From Methylocapsa sp. S129 (GTDB lineage Bacteria > Pseudomonadota > Alphaproteobacteria > Rhizobiales > Beijerinckiaceae), in contig NZ_LMUI01000042.1 of assembly GCF_009765995.1 (NCBI RefSeq), positions 173,827 to 237,826 of the forward strand: DNA of 64,000 nucleotides, read 5' to 3'. Under the pieces are notes generated by a model. It was not told the origin of the DNA and did no database searches. It saw only the letters and a list, made by a program, of their open reading frames with translations. This document shows, piece after piece, positions 56,639 through 64,000 of this stretch. The translations under genes and the position numbers were made by a program. The stretch's first letter is position 1; every line of letters begins with the position of its first letter.

Positions 56639-57765
56639 AAGTTCTCGCTCGCCCCGGCCTGGGCTTCTTCGTCGCGCCGCCCGCGATAAAAGGGGCTGGC
56701 GAGGTAGACGCCGAGCAGATGGCGCGCGAGCACCCCGATCGCCGCCGACATTGGCACCGCGATCAGCAAGCCCGTGAAGCCGAACAGGGCGCCGAAAGCG
56801 ACTAGGGCGAACATCAGCCAGACCGGATGAAGCCCCACCGATTCCCCCACGAGCTTGGGCGAGAGCACATTGCCCTCAAGAAATTGACCGGCGCCGACGA
56901 CGCCCAGTGCGAGGAAAAACAGACTCCAGTTCGGCCAGCCCTGAACGATGGCGACGCCAAGCGACAGCACAAGCGCGGTGAGCGAGCCGACATAGGGGAT
57001 GAAGCTCAATAATCCGCCGATGACGCCGATCAGAAATCCAAAATCCAGGCCGATCAGGCTGAGGCCGATCCCGTACCAAAGGCCGAGAAACAAGCAAACC
57101 AGCGATTGCCCGCGCAGGAAGCCCGCCAGGGCGTGATTGATCTCGCTGGCGATCTGCCGCAACCCGTCGCGGTGATCGAGCGGCAGCCAGCTATCGACAG
57201 TCGCCAGCATCTTGTCCCAATCCAGCAGCATGTAGAAGGCGACGACAGGCGTGAAGACGAGAAAGGACAGGAAGCTGAAAATCGCGGCGCCGCCAGAGGC
57301 CAGCGAGCGCAGGGCGTTCACAACCCATTGGCCGCCCTGCGCGACGAGGTCGCCGATCGATTTCTGGATCTGCTCCGACGAGAGCGGATTGCCCAGGCCG
57401 AGCCTTTCCCGCCATGGTCCGCCATATTTATCGAGCAGCGCATTGCCCTGATCGACAGCCAGCGTCTGCAGGCGCATGACATAGCTCGGCAGCTTCTGCG
57501 TGAATCCGACAAGCTGGCCGCCCAGGATCGGCGCGAGGACGACAAGGATCATCGCAAAGATCACGATAAACACGACCAGGATGAGGATCGACGCCCCGAG
57601 CCTGCTTAGCCCCAGGCGCTCCAGTCTCTGCACGATCGGATCGAGCAGATAGCCCAAAACGATGCCCAGCGCGAAAGGCGTCACGGCGCCGCCCAGGACT
57701 TGCAGCAAAAGTCCGAGCGCGACGAACGCCGCGACCCAGAAGACGATCTGACGACTGATGCTCAC
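56635..57765 (-). CDS. AI-2E family transporter (PerM-like membrane protein)
   Basis: 376 residues from a GTG; the ORF extends upstream but would overlap the VOC gene. About eight membrane segments are seen, with the family motifs LGIVLGYLLDPIVQRLERLG near the start, FTPVVAFYMLLDWDKML and, toward the end, GLHPVWLMFALVAFGALFG. The family includes the AI-2 exporter TqsA and Na+/H+ antiporter-like members; the substrate here is unknown. The operon position before hdaA is conserved in Hyphomicrobiales. Confidence 0.88.
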   Translation of the reverse strand: MSISRQIVFWVAAFVALGLLLQVLGGAVTPFALGIVLGYLLDPIVQRLERLGLSRLGASILILVVFIVIFAMILVVLAPILGGQLVGFTQKLPSYVMRLQTLAVDQGNALLDKYGGPWRERLGLGNPLSSEQIQKSIGDLVAQGGQWVVNALRSLASGGAAIFSFLSFLVFTPVVAFYMLLDWDKMLATVDSWLPLDHRDGLRQIASEINHALAGFLRGQSLVCLFLGLWYGIGLSLIGLDFGFLIGVIGGLLSFIPYVGSLTALVLSLGVAIVQGWPNWSLFFLALGVVGAGQFLEGNVLSPKLVGESVGLHPVWLMFALVAFGALFGFTGLLIAVPMSAAIGVLARHLLGVYLASPFYRGRRDEEAQAGASENL

Positions 57766-57784
57766 GCCGCGCGCGCCGAGACGT

Positions 57785-58186
57785 CTAGTGGGACTTCTCG
57801 GCCAATTGCAGAAGATCCCATCGATTGCCCCAATTGTCCTCGAAGACGGCGACCCATCCATAAGCCTCGTTGCGAGGAATCTCCAGAAAGCGCACGCCTT
57901 TGTTTTTCATCGCCGCATGGTCGCGCCAAAAATCGTCGGTATGCAGAAACAGGAAGACGCGCCCCCCTGTCTGATCGCCGATCCGGGCGGCCTGCTGCTC
58001 GTCAGCCGGTTCGGCAAGAACCAAAAGCGTTCCGCCCGATCCTGGCGGCGCGACGAGCACCCATCGCTTGCCGTGCCTGAGCGCGGTATCCTCGACAAGC
58101 GCAAAGTTCAAGACTTGGGTGAACCAGGCGATCGCCTCGTCATAGTCCGGCACGAGAAAAGTTACATAGCCAATGTTCTGTTTCAT
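57785..58186 (-). CDS. VOC-family protein (glyoxalase-like), 133 aa
   Basis: One VOC domain: YVTFLVPDYDEAIAWFTQVL, LRHGKRWVLVAPPGSGGTLL and FLHTDDFWRDHAAMKNKGVR, ending with a AVFEDNWGNRWDLLQL strand. This is the PhnB/glyoxalase-like type seen in dioxygenase superfamily members. Metal ligands are incomplete in single-chain view and may be completed in a dimer. It lies between the phosphatidyltransferase and the AI-2E-family gene, close enough for co-transcription. Substrate unknown. Confidence 0.87.
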   Translation of the reverse strand: MKQNIGYVTFLVPDYDEAIAWFTQVLNFALVEDTALRHGKRWVLVAPPGSGGTLLVLAEPADEQQAARIGDQTGGRVFLFLHTDDFWRDHAAMKNKGVRFLEIPRNEAYGWVAVFEDNWGNRWDLLQLAEKSH

Positions 58187-58196
58187 TGGATCGCGC

Positions 58197-58748
58197 TCAA
58201 CGGGTCATGTGATTCAGCCATTGGCTGATATAGACGCCGCCGGAGGCCAATGTGGAGGCGACGACGAGCCAGACGGCGACATCCTGGCCGGGAACGGGAC
58301 TCAGGCCATAAGCTTTTGCGCCCAAAACATAAGCAGCCAGAGCGATTTGCGCGGTCGTATTGATCTTGGACACAAGGACAGGCCGGATAGCCACTGGATT
58401 GTCGAGGAGCCAGGAGACGATGATGGCGGTGAGAATCATTAGATCGCGCGAGACAACGATAATGGCGATGGCCGCCGGCAAGACGCCGGAGATCGCCAAA
58501 GTCACATAAATGGACACCAGCAGCGCCTTGTCCGCCAGGGGATCGAGATAGGCGCCAAGTTCCGTCCGCAGGTTGAATCTTTTGGCGATGAAACCGTCGA
58601 CGGCGTCCGATATGCCCGCGACCACGAAGATCAAAAAGGCTTCCGCGAAACGTTGTGAGGCGATCATCAGCACCGCCAACGGCGCAAGCAACAGGCGCGC
58701 CAGGGTAATCAGATTGGGGAGACTGGGGAAAAGTTTTGAAAATTCCAT
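58197..58748 (-). CDS. CDP-alcohol phosphatidyltransferase family protein
   Basis: 183 residues from the ATG at 58748 with GGGGAG about 13 bases upstream. Five to six membrane segments. The family motif DG-x2-AR-x8-G-x3-D-x3-D is seen as SDAVDGFIAKRFNLRTELGA then YLDPLADK, with Lys in the usual Arg place. This is the PgsA/cardiolipin-synthase-like type, which moves a phosphatidyl group from CDP-diacylglycerol to an alcohol such as glycerol 3-phosphate. Whether it is the main PgsA cannot be said. Divergent from purM. Confidence 0.87.
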   Translation of the reverse strand: MEFSKLFPSLPNLITLARLLLAPLAVLMIASQRFAEAFLIFVVAGISDAVDGFIAKRFNLRTELGAYLDPLADKALLVSIYVTLAISGVLPAAIAIIVVSRDLMILTAIIVSWLLDNPVAIRPVLVSKINTTAQIALAAYVLGAKAYGLSPVPGQDVAVWLVVASTLASGGVYISQWLNHMTR

Positions 58749-58900
58749 CGACCGCGAATTCGCTCCCCAGATTGGCGCCTGCCGCTTAACCCTATCACAG
58801 CCGGCGGGCGCCCGGAAAAAGAGCACGACTCGCCCCGCCTTGCGCCTTAAGCGTCAAGTCTGTAACCCGGCTAGATCCGCAACGCCCCGATTGAAGCGCC

Positions 58901-59968
58901 ATGACCTCAACGCGTCGCCCGCCGCTCACCTATGCCGAAGCCGGCGTCGACATCGACGCGGGCAATTCCATGGTCGAGCGAATCAAGCCTTTCGTTCGCG
59001 CGACGCGCCGGCCCGGCGCCGACGCGGAAATCGGCGGATTTGGCGGTCTGTTCGATCTGAAGGCCGCGGGCTTCGTCGATCCGGTTCTGGTCGCCGCCAA
59101 TGACGGCGTCGGCACCAAGGTCAAGATCGCGATCGAAAGCGGCGTTCACGACACGATCGGCGTCGATCTCGTCGCCATGTGCGTCAACGATATTGTCGTT
59201 CAAGGCGCTGAGCCCTTGTTCTTCCTCGACTATTTTGCGACGGGCAAGCTTGATCCGGCCATCGGCGCTGAAATCGTGAAGGGCATCGCCGCAGGCTGCA
59301 TAGAGGCCGGCTGCGCGTTGATCGGCGGCGAAACAGCCGAAATGCCGGGCCTTTACGCGCATCGCGATTACGATCTTGCCGGATTCGCGGTCGGCGCCGC
59401 CGAGCGCGGCCAGATGCTGCCGCGCGCGGGATTGAAAGTCGGCGACGTGGCGCTTGGTCTGCCCTCGTCAGGCTTGCATTCCAATGGCTTTTCGCTGGTG
59501 CGCCGCGTCGTCGCGATGAGCGGCCTGTCCTGGGAGGCGCCGGCGCCGTTCGAGCCTTCGCGTGCGCTCGCGCAAGCTTTGCTGACGCCAACGCGCCTCT
59601 ATGTAAAGCCGCTCCTCAAGACAATCGCTTCCTGCCAGGGAATCATGGCGCTGGCCCATATCACGGGAGGCGGTTTCCCCGACAATTTGCCGCGCGTTTT
59701 GCCCGACGATCTCGCCGTCGCGCTCGATCTTGCCGCCTTCGCGCCGCCTCCTGTTTTTGGCTGGCTTGCCGAAGTTGGAGGAATTGACGCCAGCGAAATG
59801 CTGCGCACCTTCAATTGCGGGATCGGCATGGTGGCGTTCGTCGCCGCCGATCAGCTCGGTGAGACAATCCAGGCGCTCGCCGCGAATGGGCTTGCCCCAG
59901 TGCGTCTTGGCGAAATCATCGCCAATGAAGGCGAGCGGGTCGTCGCCCGGGGACGGCTCAAGCTGTGA
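58901..59968 (+). CDS. purM: Phosphoribosylformylglycinamidine cyclo-ligase (AIR synthetase)
   Basis: 355 residues. The opening [20 protein letters not shown] is diagnostic, followed by [38 protein letters not shown], and [12 protein letters not shown]. It closes the imidazole ring of purine biosynthesis (FGAM plus ATP gives AIR) in the cytoplasm. Its end overlaps purN by four bases, the common purMN pair. Confidence 0.97.
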   Translation: MTSTRRPPLTYAEAGVDIDAGNSMVERIKPFVRATRRPGADAEIGGFGGLFDLKAAGFVDPVLVAANDGVGTKVKIAIESGVHDTIGVDLVAMCVNDIVVQGAEPLFFLDYFATGKLDPAIGAEIVKGIAAGCIEAGCALIGGETAEMPGLYAHRDYDLAGFAVGAAERGQMLPRAGLKVGDVALGLPSSGLHSNGFSLVRRVVAMSGLSWEAPAPFEPSRALAQALLTPTRLYVKPLLKTIASCQGIMALAHITGGGFPDNLPRVLPDDLAVALDLAAFAPPPVFGWLAEVGGIDASEMLRTFNCGIGMVAFVAADQLGETIQALAANGLAPVRLGEIIANEGERVVARGRLKL

Positions 59969-60591
59969 TCGCGCGTCGACGCACGGCGATCCTGATTTCC
60001 GGACGCGGTTCCAACATGTCCGCGCTGATCGGCGCGGCGCGCGCGCCCGATTTTCCTGCGGAGATCGCGCTGGCGCTCTCCAACCGGAGCGACGCCGGCG
60101 GCCTCGCTCTCGCCAGGCAGGCTGGCGTCGCGACGGCCGTGGTCGATCACAAGATTTACGCCGGGCGCGACGAATTCGAGGGGTCGATGCAGGCTATGCT
60201 CGACATTCATCGCATCGAACTGATTTGCCTCGCCGGCTTCATGCGGGTCCTGGGCGCGCCATTCGTCGCGCGCTGGCGGGACCGGATGCTCAACATCCAT
60301 CCTTCGCTTCTGCCCTCATTTCGTGGCCTGGACACCCATGCGCGGGCGATCGAGGCGGGCGTCAAGATTCACGGCTGCACAGTCCATTTCGTCGAACCGG
60401 AACTCGATTCCGGCCCGATCATCGCCCAGGCGGCCGTCGAAGTGCGTGACGACGACACGCCGGAAACTCTGGGCGCGCGGGTGTTGACGCAGGAACACGC
60501 GCTTTACCCCGCCGCTCTGGCCCTTGTCGCCGCGGGCCGCGTGCAGACCGATGGAGCGAGGACGCGCATCGCGACAGTTCGGCAAGGCTGA
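59965..60591 (+). CDS. purN: Phosphoribosylglycinamide formyltransferase
   Basis: 208 residues. Catalytic motif Asn-His-Asp is visible: [20 protein letters not shown] with Asn and His, and Asp in [26 protein letters not shown] at the start is the phosphate-binding loop. It transfers a formyl group from 10-formyltetrahydrofolate to GAR in purine synthesis. Translationally coupled to purM. Confidence 0.97.
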   Translation: MIARRRTAILISGRGSNMSALIGAARAPDFPAEIALALSNRSDAGGLALARQAGVATAVVDHKIYAGRDEFEGSMQAMLDIHRIELICLAGFMRVLGAPFVARWRDRMLNIHPSLLPSFRGLDTHARAIEAGVKIHGCTVHFVEPELDSGPIIAQAAVEVRDDDTPETLGARVLTQEHALYPAALALVAAGRVQTDGARTRIATVRQG

Positions 60592-60772
60592 CCGGGCGTC
60601 GCCGGGCTCCGTCCGCGCAATTTTCTACGCGTCGCCATCATGCCGTCACAACAATGTCCTAATGGGTAACGAACAGCGATACGCCGGACTTGGCGCCCGC
60701 TGCGTGACGGCAGGTCTTACGGCCTTCGTATTTTAAAAAAAAACAGCCACAGAGTTGTGAGGGGAGACGGCC

Positions 60773-61036
60773 ATGCATACGCCTATTCGTTTGTCCCTTG
60801 TCGCAGGTCTCTCGATTGCCGGAGTGGGGTCGGCCGCCGCCGACCCGGATCCTTGCGTATGGCGGTGGTATGTGACCAGCGCGTTGCGCGCCCAACAGGA
60901 CGGCGCGGTCCGCCCGCCTCTTTTACGGGAAGGCCGGGCGAGCGCCATTGAGCGGGACAGCCGCTTTATCCAGCGCCATGAGCGTTACTTTGCCGATGGT
61001 TCGCTCGCCCCGCCGGGCGATACGGCGCAACGGTAG
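60773..61036 (+). CDS. Small secreted protein, 87 aa
   Basis: ATG with GGGGAG about ten bases upstream. A signal peptide (IRLSLVAGLSIAGVGSAAA) is followed by a short mature part with one Cys, CVWRWYVTSALR and a basic C-terminal half. No family is recognised. It stands alone between purN and the molybdopterin oxidoreductase gene, with a poly-A run 36 bp upstream. Probably periplasmic; function unknown. Confidence 0.6.
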   Translation: MHTPIRLSLVAGLSIAGVGSAAADPDPCVWRWYVTSALRAQQDGAVRPPLLREGRASAIERDSRFIQRHERYFADGSLAPPGDTAQR

Positions 61037-61188
61037 CTGAACCGAACGGGAGAGCGCGGCGCCGCCGCCGCGGAATATGCGCCGGCTTTGCAAGCCGCGG
61101 GCGCTTCGCTCGCTGCGCCATTTGGTATAAGCGCGTCGAACAAATATGCTATCGCCTCGGATCAAGTCCTTTAGAGGCATAGCAACCC

Positions 61189-63276
61189 ATGAACGCGCCG
61201 GCAGGAATTGTTCGCCGCCCTTCCGTATGCCCGCATGATTGCCCGTCCGCCTGCGCGCTCGACGTCGAGGTGATCGGGGGATCGCGAATCGGGCGCGTGC
61301 ATGGCGCCGCGGACCAGAGCTACACGGCGGGCGTCGTTTGCGCGAAGGTCGCGCGCTATGCCGAGCGCATCCATCACAAGGACCGGCTGACGCAGCCGCT
61401 GCGCCGCACCGGGCCGAAGGGTTCGGGACAGTTCGCGCCGATCTCCTGGGACGACGCGCTCGATATCGTCGCGGAGAACTTTCTTAAAAACGAGCGCGAC
61501 TTCGGCGCCGAAAGCATCTGGCCCTACCATTACGCCGGGACGATGGGCCTGGTGATGCGCGACGGGATCAAGCGGCTGACCCATGTCAAACGCTATTCCG
61601 GTTTTCACTCGACAATTTGCATCAATACCGCATGGCCGGGGTTCATCGCGGGCACGGGCAAGATGATGGGGCCCGACCCGCGCGAGATGGCCAAGGCCGA
61701 TTGCGTTGTGATCTGGGGCACCAACGCTGTCTCGACGCAGGTCAATGTGATGACCCATGCGATGCGGGCGCGTAAAGAGCGCGGCGCCAAAATCGTCGTC
61801 GTCGACATCTACCGCAACGACACGATGAAACAGGCCGATCTCGCTCTCTGCTTGCGGCCGGGAACGGACGGGGCGCTCGCCTGCGCGACGATGCATGTGC
61901 TGTTTCGCGACGGCCTCGCCGATCGCGACTATCTTGCCCGCTATACCGACGCGCCCGATGAGCTTGAGGCGCATCTGTCGGCGCGGGATCCGCAATGGGC
62001 GAGCGCGATCACCGGCTTGCCGGTCGCCGAAATTGAGGCTTTCGCCGCACTGGTCGGCCAACACAAGCGGACCTACTTTCGTCTTGGCTATGGGTTTTCG
62101 CGCCAGCGCAACGGCGCGTCCAATATGCATGCCGCCTCCTGCATCGCCGCCGTCACCGGCGCCTGGGCCCATGAAGGCGGCGGCGCGTTCCACAACAATT
62201 CGGCGATCTATCATTGGCGCAAGACGCTGATTGAAGGCCTCGACGCCTATGATCCCGACGTGCGCAAGCTCGATCAATCGCGGATCGGCGCTGTCCTATG
62301 CGGCGAGACGGAAGCCCTGGGCGGGGGCGGTCCAGTCAAGGCGTTGCTGGTGCAAAGCACCAATCCGGTCGTCGTGGCGCCCGCGCAGGACAAGGTGAGG
62401 CGTGGCTTTGCGCGCGAGGATCTGTTCGTCTGCGTGCATGAGCATTTCATGACCGAAACGGCTGGCATGGCCGACATCGTGCTGCCGGCGACGATGTTTC
62501 TCGAACATGACGACCTCTATCAGGGCGGCGGCCATCAATACATTATGTTCGGTCCCAAGGCGGTCGACGCGCCGGGGGAATGCCGCTCCAATCACGATCT
62601 CCTCTGCGCGCTCGCCGAACGGCTGGGCGCCGAGCATCGCGGCTTCGCCATGAACCCGCGCGAGATCATCGACTGGACGCTTGAAGCCTCCGGCTGGGGT
62701 TCGCTGGACGCGCTTGAGGCCAACAAATGGCTCGATGCGCAGCCTTCCTTCGAAGAAGCCCATTTCATCAAGGGATTCGCTTACAAGGACGGCCGCTTCC
62801 GGTTCAAGGCGGATTGGGCGACGACGCCCTTCACGAATAACGGCCTGATGGGCCCCTGGCGCGAAATGCCCAGCCTGCCCGACCATTGGACGATCATCGA
62901 GAATGCCGATGACGAACATCCGTTCCGGCTCGCCACTTCGCCTTCGCGCAGCTTCCTCAATTCGACCTTCGCCGAAACGCCGACTTCGCAGACGCGCGAG
63001 CGGCGACCGACCGTGATGATCCATCCAGAGGACGCCGCAAAGCTCGGAATCGGCGATGGCGATATCGTGCGGCTCGGCAACAAGCGCGGCGACACGCGCC
63101 TCCACGCCAAGCTCTTCGAAGGGCTTCGGCGCGGCGTTCTGATCAGCGAAGGAGTTTGGCCAAGCGAAGCCTTTCTCGACGGACGCGGCATCAATGTCCT
63201 GACCGGCGACGATATTGTCGCGCCCTTCGGCGGCGCCGCCTTTCACGACAATAGCGTGTGGGTAAGAGCGGCCTAG
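61189..63276 (+). CDS. Molybdopterin oxidoreductase family protein with [4Fe-4S] site
   Basis: 695 residues, no Tat signal, so cytoplasmic. The N-terminal cluster-binding motif is VCPHDCPSACAL (three Cys) plus Cys in GVVCAKVARYAER. The molybdopterin-binding domain covers ~60-540 (WGTNAVSTQVNVM, GSQ-like segments), and the final ~110 residues form the dinucleotide-binding domain (MIHPEDAAKLGIGDGDIVRL). It belongs to the DMSO reductase/formate dehydrogenase superfamily; the substrate is not readable. Partner subunits are not adjacent. Biotin sulfoxide- or nitrate-reductase-like assimilatory enzymes are alternatives. Confidence 0.9.
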   Translation: MNAPAGIVRRPSVCPHDCPSACALDVEVIGGSRIGRVHGAADQSYTAGVVCAKVARYAERIHHKDRLTQPLRRTGPKGSGQFAPISWDDALDIVAENFLKNERDFGAESIWPYHYAGTMGLVMRDGIKRLTHVKRYSGFHSTICINTAWPGFIAGTGKMMGPDPREMAKADCVVIWGTNAVSTQVNVMTHAMRARKERGAKIVVVDIYRNDTMKQADLALCLRPGTDGALACATMHVLFRDGLADRDYLARYTDAPDELEAHLSARDPQWASAITGLPVAEIEAFAALVGQHKRTYFRLGYGFSRQRNGASNMHAASCIAAVTGAWAHEGGGAFHNNSAIYHWRKTLIEGLDAYDPDVRKLDQSRIGAVLCGETEALGGGGPVKALLVQSTNPVVVAPAQDKVRRGFAREDLFVCVHEHFMTETAGMADIVLPATMFLEHDDLYQGGGHQYIMFGPKAVDAPGECRSNHDLLCALAERLGAEHRGFAMNPREIIDWTLEASGWGSLDALEANKWLDAQPSFEEAHFIKGFAYKDGRFRFKADWATTPFTNNGLMGPWREMPSLPDHWTIIENADDEHPFRLATSPSRSFLNSTFAETPTSQTRERRPTVMIHPEDAAKLGIGDGDIVRLGNKRGDTRLHAKLFEGLRRGVLISEGVWPSEAFLDGRGINVLTGDDIVAPFGGAAFHDNSVWVRAA

Positions 63277-63362
63277 CCGACAGGCGGGCCGCCCCCGCAC
63301 TTTATTTAGAGGCGGCGCCGGGCTATAGGACGCGTCCCCTCGATGCGAAAAGCGAGCAAAGC

Positions 63363-63860
63363 ATGAAGAAACCGCCAGGAAAAATAGCCGCCGCGCCCGG
63401 CGAACCTTTTACCGGCGGCGTCGATCTTTCCATCGTTGCGGCTCTGGCGAAGATCGCCGGTCATCATGACCTCAGCGAGGTGGAAATTGAGCATGACGGC
63501 CTGCGCGTGCGCGTCGCCCGCGAACGTCGCGCGGCGCCTGCCGTCAGCTATGCGCTTCCCTTGGCCGCCCCTGCCCCCGCGCCGGCGGCGGCATCGCCCC
63601 TCGCATCCGTTGCGCCCGCCGATCACCCCGGTTCAGTCAAGTCGCCGATGGTCGGAACCGCCTATCTCCGGGCAAGCCCCGAAGCCAAGCCGTTTATCGA
63701 GGTCGGTTCGATGGTCAAGGCGGGCGACAAGATCCTGCTCGTCGAGGCGATGAAGACTTTTAATGAAATCGTCGCGCCCAAAGCGGGCAAGGTTATCGAG
63801 ATTCTCGTCGAAGACGGTTCGCCGGTTGAATATGGCCAGCCGCTGCTGGTTATCGAGTGA
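63363..63860 (+). CDS. accB: Biotin carboxyl carrier protein of acetyl-CoA carboxylase
   Basis: 165 residues from the ATG 35 codons inside the longest ORF, at the family's usual start. The N-terminal helix (VDLSIVAALAKIAGHHDLSE) and a Pro/Ala-rich linker precede the biotinyl domain (~90-165), with biotinylated Lys in LVEAMKTFNEI and SPMVGTAYLRASPEAKPF before it. It carries CO2 between AccC and AccAD at the first step of fatty acid synthesis. accC would be expected next, past the window end. Confidence 0.93.
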   Translation: MKKPPGKIAAAPGEPFTGGVDLSIVAALAKIAGHHDLSEVEIEHDGLRVRVARERRAAPAVSYALPLAAPAPAPAAASPLASVAPADHPGSVKSPMVGTAYLRASPEAKPFIEVGSMVKAGDKILLVEAMKTFNEIVAPKAGKVIEILVEDGSPVEYGQPLLVIE

Positions 63861-63884
63861 TGATGGCCTCGATCGCGCTGCGTT

Positions 63885-63907
63885 CCCTCCCCCCTTGTGG
63901 GGGAGGG
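63885..63907. repeat. GC-rich hairpin repeat after accB
   Basis: Arms CCCTCCCCC and GGGGGAGGG around CTTGT, 24 bp after the accB stop, followed by more G-rich sequence. It resembles the dispersed intergenic hairpins common in Hyphomicrobiales. Confidence 0.6.
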
Positions 63908-63980
63908 TTAGGGAGGGGGGTCGCCCCGACCTATCGGCGTGAAGTGCGATTATCTTCTCGGATGGGCCGGCGTGCCCCCC

Positions 63981-64000
63981 CCCCCCCGCCCCCCCCCCCA
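63981..64000. other. Poly-C run at the window end
   Basis: Almost pure C with a single G and final A. It probably marks a contig end or low-quality sequence and should not be read as biology. Confidence 0.6.

Overview
The window is high-GC, gene-dense bacterial chromosome. It looks like an alphaproteobacterium of the order Hyphomicrobiales (Rhizobiales), perhaps near Beijerinckiaceae/Methylocystaceae. The reasons are an ATP12-type F1-ATPase assembly chaperone, an HdaA-type DnaA regulator, the gene order purN-purM / pgsA-like / perM-like / hdaA / ppk / ppx / rnd, a SUF operon with an Irr-box-like palindrome, and the general gene content. Genus is inference only. No rRNA, tRNA or CRISPR array was seen. 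The last 20 bases are almost pure C and look like a contig end.

Layout. 0-2.1 kb: transglutaminase-like protein and nucleoside hydrolase. 2.1-5.2 kb: a complete 3,050-bp IS1595-family element with 39-bp perfect terminal inverted repeats and an 8-bp target duplication. It carries cargo: small proteins, a lipoprotein behind a strongly structured leader, an AT-richer HEPN-motif gene and two small minus-strand ORFs. 5.2-13.7 kb: carboxylesterase, Sel1-repeat protein between two 67-bp direct repeats, lipoprotein, 2OG-Fe(II) oxygenase, DUF255 thioredoxin-fold protein, DUF6429 protein, LysR regulator, DUF1127-like protein. 13.7-22.1 kb (minus): one operon of a branched-chain-amino-acid-type ABC transporter (LivGHM, binding protein, LivF) bracketed by two acyl-CoA ligase-like genes. 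22.2-24.2 kb: Rid-family protein, Doc/AbrB toxin-antitoxin pair with an operator-like palindrome, RlpA-like protein. 24.3-36.4 kb: biotin-containing acyl-CoA carboxylase alpha and beta subunits (not adjacent), cyanase, a membrane-domain/hotdog-thioesterase fusion, a GGDEF-EAL protein, ATP12, RluA-type pseudouridine synthase, CrcB. 36.5-41.3 kb: the PrkA/YeaH/SpoVR stress operon. 41.8-49.1 kb: SUF Fe-S assembly operon (cysteine desulfurase, VOC protein, SufB, cupin, SufC, SufD, SufS, SufT). 49.4-60.6 kb: hydrolase, RNase D, CHRD protein, Ppx, Ppk, HdaA, AI-2E-family exporter, VOC protein, phosphatidyltransferase, PurM, PurN. 60.8-63.9 kb: small secreted protein, molybdopterin oxidoreductase, AccB.

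How genes work together. The SUF genes build Fe-S clusters; the palindrome upstream suggests iron/heme control. Ppk and Ppx make and degrade polyphosphate. PccA/PccB should carboxylate propionyl- or acetyl-CoA. The Liv-type transporter with its two ligases probably imports an organic acid and activates it to a CoA thioester. The most unusual parts are the IS1595 element with its structured leader RNA and HEPN cargo, and the membrane-hotdog fusion whose active-site motif resembles enediyne-type thioesterases. All functions are read from sequence motifs and recalled family knowledge; no database search was run.
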